Below, one piece after another: positions 50,501 to 59,075 of a stretch of DNA of 64,000 nucleotides. A program made the position numbers and the translations under genes. How positions within the stretch are numbered: position 1 is the first letter of the stretch; every line of letters begins with the position of its first letter. The stretch is taken from the NCBI RefSeq assembly GCF_000003195.3, contig NC_012870.2, positions 6,998,501-7,062,500 of the forward strand, in the 5' to 3' direction. Under the pieces are notes generated by a model that worked only from the letters and a program-made list of their open reading frames with translations, did not search any database and was not told the origin of the DNA. Source of the stretch: Sorghum bicolor. Its lineage: Eukaryota > Streptophyta > Magnoliopsida > Poales > Poaceae.

Positions 50501-50795
50501 AAGTGTCTTTCCATAGATCTACAGAAAAGTTTTCAGCCCTAAAGGGGATTCTATTGGTTTCTGCGTTGATGAGATTGGTTGGATCTGAATCCCCTAGAGG
50601 ACCGAGGCATTGAAGGTGTGGTTGATCGGTGGGGATGACAATTTTATTGGACAACTCCTAGTGATTTTGGGGGAATAAAAACACAAAGAAAAAGGAAAAG
50701 GAGAATATTCAGTAAGATGAATCGCGGATGAATAGGAATATACACAGAAGATGAGATGGGAGTCTGACCTCAGGGACGACGAAGCCAATGGCCAT
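47516..50795 (-). pseudogene. Antisense six-exon plant mobile domain (PMD) gene carried by the retrotransposon, broken in this copy
   Basis: Opposite to gag/pol, exons fit by splice sites and phase: 50769-50795, 49200-50657, 48924-49123, 48473-48836, 48275-48369 and 47516-48202, about 940 codons. Exon 2 holds a plant mobile domain (aminotransferase-like family), with motifs WPSPTVGWKDWF, ASYFWSDTLNAFVFGHG, TLADVAMLTGLDI and GPWWFINMWLNLHLHKR. Then come a basic stretch, a Pro/Gln-rich linker and a C-terminal coiled coil (last exon). A TATA box (TATAAATAG) at 50944-50952 sits about 150 bp upstream of the ATG. Intron 3 has a GC donor. Two lesions: an in-frame TAA at 50403-50405, and a 1-nt frame slip near 49097-49100 (exon 3 is 200 nt where 201 keeps phase). 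Additional antisense ORFs are known in Tat-lineage elements; host PMD proteins such as MAIL1 and MAIN act in transposon silencing. Function here is unknown. Confidence 0.8.
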
Positions 50796-50943
50796 CTTGT
50801 CGTGAAGAGGACGTTGGAGGGCACCGGAGTTGATGAAGAGGAGTGCTTGTCGGAGATCTTGAAGGTTGTAAATGGCGCCGCCGCTGGAAAAGCAAAGTTG
50901 GATAGTAGAATGGTGTGATGGGGGAGGAGTACCCAAGAAGGAA

Positions 50944-50952
50944 CTATTTATA
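50944..50952 (-). promoter_or_regulatory. TATA box of the antisense PMD gene
   Basis: TATAAATAG on the minus strand, followed by a CT/CA-rich leader and the ATG at 50795. This is a textbook plant core promoter, positioned to transcribe against gag/pol. Confidence 0.6.
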
Positions 50953-51420
50953 GGACAAGATGGGCAAGGGCAAATCCGACTTATCTCTTTGCCGCATCCG
51001 AGAAGCCCGAGGGTACTCAGGTGGATATGGTAACTGTTCGCACGGTAATCCAGGGATTGTGCAGGTGATTTGACGGGAAGCGGTCATTATCTGAAGATAT
51101 TTTACTGTGCGAGATCTCCTGGTCGGTCCATCGGCGATATTCTATAACGGTCATCTTGCCGATGGGCGGATAGAGGGGAGGTAACCGTTTTTACGAATAT
51201 CCTGGTCAGAGCATCGGCAGATCTTTGTAACGGTATTGTTGCCGATGTACGACCAAGAAAGATGCCCGTTTAGGAAGTTGGGGATTTCGAGGAATCTGCG
51301 GAGGATTAGGATCAGAGTTGTCCAGATTGAGGTTGTCGGTTACCAGATTAGGAGCATTAATTGCGGAGAAGGCATCATTACTGCAGAGAATTTCGGAGCA
51401 TTAATAGTTTTATACTCCGA

Positions 51421-51434
51421 AACTGGGGGGCATG
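51421..51434 (+). other. Polypurine-tract region of the retrotransposon
   Basis: AACTGGGGGGCATG lies directly before the 3' LTR. The G6 run would prime plus-strand synthesis, though the last bases are not purely purine. Confidence 0.6.
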
Positions 51435-52122
51435 TGTTGACACCGTTTTTGGGCACGTGTCTAGGATGGCAGGATATGGTGGCAGTACGATGCGGGTTGC
51501 TGATGAGGATGGTTGCCGATGAGGGAGAGGTTGAATGTGACTAAGTCCACAGGCAGTAATATGGTGCCGATGGCTGGATAAAAAGGTCTGCCGATGACTA
51601 TGGCAAGAGGATTGCCGATGATGCAAAGGAGGAGTCCGGAAGCTGCCAGTTGTCATGTGGAGGAGTTTCGGTTTGTCACGAAGGATAGTTTTATTATTTC
51701 CTTAATTATTTGCATCGTTTTGTATACGGATTCCGTGTAATTTGGAATTCGAATTCTAATCGTGTCTGGTTGTAGCTCTTTGAGCAGGGTATAAATATAA
51801 ACCCTAGGACCTTGTAATAATCAATCAAGAAATCAATCAAACACACGTTTTTACTCATATTCCAGCATCTACTTTTCGACGACTTCGTCATACTTTTTTC
51901 TTTTTATTACGAGTTCTTAGGAATTCGTCGACTTAAGCTCGGCGTGTTCTCGAGTTCCGCGTGAGTACCTCTTAGCCGTGACATCCGGGCGCATCGCTGT
52001 TGTCAGGACTAAAGTATTCGAGTTATCACCTTTGCCGATAGCAAGGTCAAATCGGCTGGCACGCCTTAACGTTTGAATCGGGTATTAGCCCTTTGTGTTT
52101 GCAGATCAGTTTTGCATCAACA
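51435..52122 (+). repeat. 3' LTR (688 bp)
   Basis: Identical to the 5' LTR except at three positions. TATAAATA is at 51790-51797. It is followed by CTCAC, the target-site duplication. Confidence 0.95.
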
Positions 52123-52127
52123 CTCAC

Positions 52128-52330
52128 TCAAAAATTAATGAGTTATGCGGCGAGCATGCATAGGTAGGCAACATATATTGTATGTCTCTCATATCAACTA
52201 GCTCAATAGTTGGTGACTCACTTGTGTATTTTAATTAATGAATTTTATGTAGTGGGGTGTGCATAAATGGGCTAGTAAATCAGTAATGATGGTGTCACAT
52301 GTTAGCTATAGAAAAAAATCACATAAATAG
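52128..52330. repeat. Tandem repeat array, copy C (truncated)
   Basis: It resumes the array after the retrotransposon: 'atgcggcgagcatgcataggtagg', 'catatcaactagctcaatagttggtgactcacttgtg' and 'agtaatgatggtgtcacatgttagctata' match copy B at 39081-39240. Similarity fades near 52330. Confidence 0.65.
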
Positions 52331-53408
52331 GGTTCAGTTTTAGGGTTGCAAAACATATCTGATTAGCTACTTTGTGCAATTAGTTAGGGGTTAATTATTG
52401 TTCCAACATCACATACAAAGGTACATTATCAAATTCAAACTTTACACTAAGAAGTGGTACCAAAGTTGCATAAAATTTATTTATAAAAAGTGATTAAATA
52501 AATTCTCAAACATTGAACTCACTAATTGTTATTCACAAAATTACGTAATAGTATGAGTACTGTGAAATATATACATGAAAGTATTTATAAAACATTGAAC
52601 TCACTCATGTTAGCTATAAAAAGTATTTATAAATCCATAACTATATAAGATCTAATGAGTATGAAATTTTTACTATAGTTTAAACATACAATAATTAGCC
52701 CACTACAAAAATTTCACCATAATTAGAACATAGAATCTGCAGCTATAAATTAATTATAGAAATACATAGATCTAAAGCTACAAAAAAATATACTAAAACA
52801 TACCATAATGTATTCATAGAGTCTAAAAAATAAAATTTCTATATTATGATTTTTAATGATTGTACTATATTTTTTTCAAATATTTCACCAAAATAAATAA
52901 AAAATAAAAAAAGACAAAATCGTCTTTGAAAACCACTTATGACGATAAAATGAACAGTTTTAAAAGTTTAGAAGGTGGATTATCTAGTTTTAGATTTTGG
53001 AAAAAATAGATTTTCATAAAAAATGAGAGAGATAACCTGAAAGACGTAGACGATGTCTATTCAGCCATGAGCCTCACCAAGCATTACCTTTATTCAGTTG
53101 ATCCAGTTTCACGTTTTCAATCGATTTTCCCGATTGATTTTTGAATTATTGTTACTCAGTTTTTGATAGCTGACACGCTACGTGGCTTCATCCTATTGGC
53201 AAAATTTTACTGACTTGCGAAGCCATTACCACAATAAAACTTTGAGACAGGACTACAGGAGTATAAAAGAAGAAGAAGAAAACGAAAAAAAGCTGCCTTA
53301 CCCATGGGCCGTGACCGTTTGTGTTGTGGGCCGCTTGGCTGGATTGCTGGCAAAATCTGCTTGGCCATCTGCGTACCAAGTACCGCGAGATATATTCATA
53401 GTTCTATA
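52331..53408. other. AT-rich intergenic DNA
   Basis: Very AT-rich, with short direct repeats such as 'acattgaactcact' (about 52513 and 52593). No coding sequence is supported. Confidence 0.45.
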
Positions 53409-53722
53409 CTCCCCTCGTACATCTAAAGAAAATTGTTTTAGACATAGTTTAAGTTTAATATTAAAAATCTAATAAATCATAAATTATTATTAAGTTTAAA
53501 AATATAAAAACCATATGAATAGATTTATTCTAAAAATATTTTTATATAAATTTACACATTCTACTTTTTAATAAATATTTTTATAAAAAATAAGAAGTCA
53601 ACGCATGCCGTTGTTTCTTTAGTATATCATTACAAATTTTTGTTTGTTCCCTATAATTCACTAAAAGTTTTAATTTTCCTTTATTGCCGTTGCTTTAAAA
53701 AAAATTATATTTTGTTACGGAG
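53409..53722. mobile_element. Stowaway-like MITE
   Basis: The left end CTCCCCTCGTACATCTAAAG and right end TTTTGTTACGGAG are partly inverted. TA flanks both sides (53407-53408 and 53723-53724). The core is AT-rich. Confidence 0.5.
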
Positions 53723-53761
53723 TAGATCGTACGTGATACTATTACACAGAGTACATTCTTA

Positions 53762-53924
53762 GGGCCTGTTTGGTTTCCCTTGCTAAATTTTAGCTAGCTA
53801 AAACTATTTTAGCTACTTTTAGGTGACTAATGAAACTAAACTATTTTAGTTCATTTTAGTGAATGTGTTTAAAACTTTAGCTACTAATCTAGCTAAAATT
53901 TTAGAAAAGGAACCAAACACGGCC
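53762..53924. mobile_element. 163-bp Tourist-like MITE
   Basis: The ends GGGCCTGTTTGGTTTCC and the inverse of the right end (GGCCGTGTTTGGTTCC) are inverted repeats flanked by TTA (53759-53761 and 53925-53927). The core has repeated 'tagctaaaa' words. Confidence 0.75.
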
Positions 53925-53990
53925 TTATTGTCTCGGTCGCCTTAAACTACTGTGACGCGTAATGTGGCATGTTGCACTTCTCCACATCTC

Positions 53991-54045
53991 CACGTGTCAT
54001 TCTTTCTCCACCGCTGAACTGCTACGTCCTATACGACGATATAAA
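53991..54045 (+). promoter_or_regulatory. ABRE and TATA box of the first SMP-LEA gene
   Basis: CACGTGTC, an abscisic-acid response element core, is at 53991-53998. TATAAA is at 54040-54045, about 75 bp before the ATG at 54118. This fits seed or ABA-driven expression known for LEA genes. Confidence 0.6.
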
Positions 54046-54117
54046 CGCGGTGGCACAGCTCACCGCCGACGACACACACAGCCAAAGCCAAATCATCCCG
54101 GGCCTTCAGCTTCAGCG

Positions 54118-54888
54118 ATGGAATCCCGACCCAGCAGGATAGAGTGTTCAGAACTCTCCAAGCAGACCGAGCCGAAGAACCCCGGCCGGGTGTTCCACAC
54201 CGAGCGCGTCGCCCCGAGGGACGCCGCGGAGTCGGTAACCGAGCAGCTCGCGCACGGCGGTAGCGGCGACGACGGCGTGATCGACGAGACGTACGACAGC
54301 AGGGTCAAGATCGGTGAGGCGCTGGAAGGGTCGGCCAGGGCCATCGGGGACAAGCCCGTGGAGCGGTCCGACGCCGCGGCGATACGCGTCGCGGAGGCGA
54401 GCGCCCTCGGGGGCGATGCGGAGCGCGGGGCGATCCCGGGCGGGGTGGCCGAGCGCGCGCAGGCCGCGGTGGCGACCAACGCCCGCGCCGTGCGCGACGA
54501 GGAGAAAGTCACCATGACCGACGTGCTGACGGTAGGCCGGTGACCATGCCTTTCGCACGGCTGATCCAGCCGCGTTGCGCGGTTGATTTTAAGTGTTTTT
54601 TTTATTGGCGTGCAAGTGCCGACCGCCTTGTTCGCAGCATTCAGCTGTGTTTTTTTCTCATAAAGTCAGTAGGCGTAGTACTTATCAGCCAAGACGGTCG
54701 TGCTGCCTTTTCAGTGGGAGGCAACGATGAAGCTGCCGACGGGCAAGGCAGTGACTAGCGAGGTCGCTGCGGCGGCGGCAGAGGCGGAGGCGGCGAACGA
54801 TCCACAAGCGAAGACGAACCCCCGTGGGGTGAGCGCGGCGCTGGACATGGCGGCGAAGCACAATTCTGAACACGAGCCCGCGGCTTGA
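54118..54888 (+). CDS. Seed maturation protein (SMP) family LEA protein, short form
   Basis: Group 5 late-embryogenesis-abundant protein; members accumulate in drying seeds and are thought to protect cell components. Exons 54118-54531 and 54715-54888 give 195 aa, small for the family because the middle SMP unit is missing. Exon 1 carries one SMP repeat: KIGEALEGSARAIGDKPVERSDAAAIRVAEAS...IPGGVAERAQAAVATNARAVRDEEK. Exon 2 carries a shorter repeat rich in Ala and Lys (LPTGKAVTSEVAAAAAEAEAANDPQ...GVSAALDMAAKHN). The protein is hydrophilic, without signal peptide or Cys-rich regions. The intron is at the same place as in the next gene, which points to tandem duplication. GC content is high, typical of grass LEA genes. 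Confidence 0.9.
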
Positions 54889-55721
54889 ATAGGACACGGC
54901 CTTTCCGGATTTAGCAGCTATAAGCAGGATTAATATTGATCATAGTCCAAACTCTGCCCATGGACTTCCTCAACGCTCGAGTCGGATTGTATACTACCGA
55001 ATGATGAAGTAATCTTTGCACTATATGCTCGTGGAAAAATGAGTGTTCTACTGTTCTTCGTTCTTGCTGCTATGCATGGAAGATGGAACTCGCACAATCG
55101 TGGCGACGAATTTTGTCGCACTAATTCGTACCACGCCTTTGCCTAATCACGACTTATCCACTCTGCTCGATAACTAAAATTACGATCACAGTTCACAACT
55201 GCGCTCACACAAACGCAACACGCTGCACTGTAGCGCGTACGCCGAGAGGTAAACATGATGAGGTCTATCCAATGGCCGGCCAAAACGGCGACGCCGCACC
55301 GCACCGCACTTATGCAGGGTACTGCCCGCGACACGACGAGGGTCCGGGCGCTCCTTTTCGAACGCATGCCTCCACTCCACCCGTCCACCGCGAGCGTTCC
55401 GTAAGGTTCCGCGTGGACGGCACCTGTCGGAGCAAGGGAACAACGGGCATGTCGTGGACGCGTCCCACGAACACCAAACGCCACAGCGCAGGTCCACGCC
55501 CCCACGTAGCCCCGCCGGGCTCCCTTGCGTGTCTCCGCTCCACGCCTCCCCTATCCGGCTATCCCTACCCGCCGCTCTAGCACGCACAGCCAAGTAGCCA
55601 ACGTATATATCTCGCGCCCCAATTCGACCAGAAGCATGCAGGCGGTTCTCAAACACGAGACACTTACTAGCTAGCAGCCCGTACGTGCGTGCTACGTGGT
55701 GTTCCGGAGAAATCGATCGAC
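54889..55721. promoter_or_regulatory. Intergenic region and promoter of the second SMP-LEA gene
   Basis: It holds the 3' UTR of the first LEA gene. Upstream of the second are a TATA-like TATATAT near 55604 and ACGT-core words (CCCACGTAG near 55500 and CTACGTGG near 55692). Overlapping frames at 55140-55660 on both strands look like GC-rich noise. Confidence 0.4.
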
Positions 55722-56617
55722 ATGAGCCAGGGCCAGCCGAGGAGGCCGCAGCAGGGCGAGGACCTGCAGCAGCACGCGCAGGAGCAGCCCGTCAAGTACA
55801 GCGACGTGCTGGACGTGTCAGGCGAGCTGGCCCAGCGGCGCGTGGCTCCCAGGGACGCCGCGCTGCTGCAGGCCGCGGAGCAGTCCGTGCTCGGCGGGAC
55901 GCAGAGGGGCGGTCCCGCCGCCGTCCTGCAGTCCGCGGCGACGGTCAACGCGCGCGCGGGCCACGTGGGCAGGGCCCAGATCACGGGCCCCGTCGCCGAC
56001 GCCGGCGCCACCGTCGTCGAGGCCGAGCTCGGAGGCCGCCGCGTCGTCACCGAGTCGGTCGGCGGGCAGGTGGTGTCGAAGATGGTGACCCCGCCGCACG
56101 TGGCGATGACGGACCCGCCGGGCGCGCTGGACAAGGACGCCGTCACGATCGGCCGCGCGCTGGAGGCCGTGGTCGCGATGGCTGGGGACAGGCCGGTCGA
56201 CCAGAGCGACGCGGCGGCCATCCAGGTCGCGGAGACGTGCGCCACCGGGTCCCACGCCACCATCCCCGGCGGCGTGGCCGCGGCGGCGCAGTCGGCGGCT
56301 GATCAGAACGCCCGCGCCGTGCGCGACGAGGACAAGGTCAAGCTCCGGAACGTCCTCTCGGTGCGTGCGATCGCTACTCTGCTCTTTGTCATCATTTTGA
56401 ACTGTCAGTGGTGGTGGTGACCCCGTGAGTTGCGTGGTCGTACGTGCAGAACGCGAGGGAGAGGCTGCCGGCGGACAAGGGGGCGACGCGGGAGGACGCC
56501 GAGAGGGTGGTGTCCGCGGAGATACGGAACAAGCTGGACATGACGACCACGCCGGGCGGCGTGGCGGACGCGGTGACTACGGCGGCCCGGCTGAACCAGG
56601 AGCGCCCAAGGCCATAG
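55722..56617 (+). CDS. Seed maturation protein (SMP) family LEA protein, RAB28-like
   Basis: Group 5 LEA protein resembling maize RAB28. Exons 55722-56360 and 56450-56617 give 268 aa. I chose the ATG at 55722 (MSQGQPRRPQ, the usual family start) over one 33 bp upstream. Three SMP units are visible: VKYSDVLDVSGELAQRRVAPRDAALLQAAEQ at about 27-90; TIGRALEAVVAMAGDRPVDQSDAAAIQVAE...IPGGVAAAAQSAADQNARAVRDED at about 145-207; and NARERLPADKGATREDAERV...TPGGVADAVTTAARLNQE in exon 2. The first gene keeps only the last two. Same orientation and intron position as the upstream paralog, 0.8 kb away. Confidence 0.92.
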
Positions 56618-57604
56618 GTCGTGTGGCCTTATCCCAAGTGGAGCACAGGGAACAGCGGAAGAAGCATGCCATGAGAAGACTCTTCTGCGTGCAGACGAGC
56701 GCGTGCAGTTGTAATGAGTTTATGACTACTACTACGTTAAGCAACACCACGTCCGCTTTCAAAACTTTCTTGTAAAAATACGCGAATGACACTCTGTCCG
56801 CAGTGTGTAGCAATAAAAACGTTGCGAATCAAGTTCTGTAAATTGCGTCTCCGTTTCAGCGCCTACGTGAAAGAAGGAACGAGAAAAAAAAATCGGCAGA
56901 AACGGGGTCGAAATTAAAACAGGTTGGATCCCGTATTTCATCGGGGAATTCCTACTCTCTCCTACCTCTCGACTGTCGTCCTCATCTGCTGCCGCTCCTC
57001 ACTTGCAGCCACATCTTGCAGCATGTAGCTCATCCCGCTTGCGCAGCTCATGCCGAGGGATGATGCACAGGCGGCAACTGCAGGTGCACAGCTCGCAGGC
57101 TCGTGCTGCTGCATCTCCGTACTGGAGTCTTGAGCTCGGCCCTCTGCCGCTCAAGTTTGCTGGACGAGGGCACGAGGCTATGGGTGGACGGAGATCCACC
57201 ACCGGAGATCACCAGTAAACCGTGCCCGAATGGGTTCATGACTTATGGCAGCAAGGAACGGAGGAAGAAGGCGGCCGTAATAACATAAGACAATGACGGC
57301 GGACTACTCGCCGTGCCGCTTCCAGCCACCGCCGTGCTTCGACGCGCGCTCCGCCGCGCCGTGTCGAGTCGAAGGTGATTTTGCGGAGGAGGTGTTCTCG
57401 ACCGGTGGTGACGAAGATGGTCGGCACATCGGGATGCACGGCGCAGGGGGCACCGTGCTCGCGCTTGAAGGGTGGCTCGGGGAGCTCTCGCCACGTCCCT
57501 CGTCGCCGTACTCAGGCCGGCGGCAGCGTCTGAGGGTAGAGCAGCGAGAGCAAATGGGGTCGGCAGGGTCGCTCAGACCGAGGGCCAGCCAGCTGCCCAT
57601 GCAG
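56618..57604. other. Downstream of the LEA pair, GC-rich unknown stretch
   Basis: Includes the 3' UTR of the second LEA gene. Positions 56980-57600 are GC-rich with open frames on both strands but no motif I can name. It could be captured gene fragments. Confidence 0.35.
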
Positions 57605-57825
57605 TCTTCGCCTTGTTTACTTCTACCTAAAATCCAAATTTTTTTTTCAAGATTCTCTATCATATTAAATCTTTAAATACATGTATGAAGTGTTAAATAT
57701 AAACAAAAATAAAAACTAATTGCACAGTTTGGTCGAAATTTACGAGATAAATTCTTTGAGTCTAGTTAGTCCATAATTAGACAATAATTACCATAAATAA
57801 ATAAAAGTGCTATATTGTCGGAGAA
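57605..57825 (-). mobile_element. Grass MITE family M, copy 1
   Basis: It carries 'cctaaaatccaaatttttttttcaagattctc', 'aaaactaattgcacagtttggtcg' and 'gtctagttagtccataattagacaataatt', the signature of a very abundant sorghum-type MITE. It is inverted relative to copy 2 at 57946-58175. Boundaries are approximate. Confidence 0.65.
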
Positions 57826-57945
57826 AAATCCAGCAAGGAACTGTTGGGGGTCGCACTCTGTTGCAAAGGCAAAATCAAACATGGCCTGGGCTGGGGTCGC
57901 ACTGTTGCAGCTCCTGCTAGGCAAAGGTTGCCTGGAGCCCTCGCC

Positions 57946-58175
57946 TCGTTTAGTTTCTGAAGAAAAAAAATTTCATTACACTATAACAATTTCGTTTATT
58001 TGTGGTAATTATTGTCTAACTATAGACTAACTAGATCAAAAGATTCGTCTCGTTAATTTCGACCAAACTGTACAATTAGTTTTTATTTTTGTCTATATTT
58101 AATATTATATATATGTATTTAAAGATTTGATGTAATGGAGAATTTTAAAATTTTTTGGATTTTTAGGTGGACTAG
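57946..58175 (+). mobile_element. Grass MITE family M, copy 2
   Basis: 'gcctcgtttagtttctg' opens it and 'ggatttttaggtggactagg' closes it, with 'gactaactagatcaaaagattcgtctcg' and 'accaaactgtacaattagttttta' inside. Opposite orientation to copy 1. Confidence 0.7.
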
Positions 58176-59075
58176 GTAGTATGCCCGTGCGTTGCTACGG
58201 GATAACTAACATTTTATACTTAACACATACAGATCGCACACGATAAAATAACAATATTGTGAATTAAATACCGACGCTAAAGTGACATTTAATCGAAAAA
58301 ACAAAGTTCGTGAAATTAACAAAGAGATAGACCTTTCCGTGAAATGTCAACAAGAAGAAATCTCTAATATTCATTTCTTTCGTGCACCAATAAATTCATG
58401 AATAAGTTACGCCAAAGGTATCATCCTGTACATAAGTTCGAGTATATTACCACGTCGTCCGTATGTTGCTGCTAGTAGATAACCCTTGCTATGGTTGGCA
58501 TTTTCGATGCATGTGAAAACAACGAAGGGGAATCCATATATAGGGCCCGCCCTTCCTCATCCTGCTCGTTGTTTAGGATAACAAAAATTAATTCATAGAT
58601 ATACATACTAATCTCTATGGTTTATGTAAAACAAACAAGTATTGCAGGGCTCTTATCATTTGGAGGAACTAATATCAAAAGAATCGAACGTGTTGATTGC
58701 TAAGAAGTATGTCTGTGCTAATGCTATGATAAAACTAAGGGGCTCTCATTTGGAGGGAACTAATATCCTCTCGTAACAGCTCTTTCTCTTACCTGTGGCT
58801 TGCCAGCGACCGGGAAGGAGAGGACGAGGCTGTGGTGGAGCTCGCGCCCACCTTCAAAAAAACATATAAACAAACTTCTCGGAAAACTGACACACCTCTT
58901 GTAGATGTTTGCAAGAAGTCGGAGATGCACGAAGTACATGTTTCTTTGTTACCATCCAAGCTATGACTTGCACTATGATTTTCATCTGGCGGATAGCTCT
59001 CTTTACTTACAAAGACAAATGGTTGTAAAATAATTATCTAATTGTTCTCGACAAACCACTAAGAAAGACAAATAC
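58176..59075. other. Repeat-derived intergenic DNA
   Basis: Contains 'agtatgcccgtgcgttgctacggg' at about 58178, a string common in grass transposable elements. Nothing else is identifiable. Confidence 0.4.

Larger units (their letters stand above)
39797..52122 (+). mobile_element. Complete Ty3/gypsy LTR retrotransposon, Tat lineage, with an antisense cargo gene
   Basis: Both LTRs are 688 bp, begin TGTTGA and end TCAACA. CTCAC flanks the element on each side (39792-39796 and 52123-52127). The order is LTR, primer-binding site, gag-protease, pol (RT, RNase H, second archaeal-type RNase H, integrase), antisense gene, polypurine stretch, LTR. The second RNase H before integrase is the mark of the Tat lineage (Ogre/Retand relatives). 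Only 3 differences separate the LTRs, and gag and pol are both open, so it looks recently inserted and perhaps autonomous. Its whole length is packed with the hexamer GCCGAT/ATCGGC (see findings). Confidence 0.95.

Noticed and set aside
55143..55660. ORFs on both strands between the two LEA genes
   Set aside because: GC-rich promoter frames, Cys/Arg-rich, without motifs.
57003..57676. Candidate small genes downstream of the LEA pair
   Set aside because: Frames open on both strands, no recognisable domain, next to MITEs.
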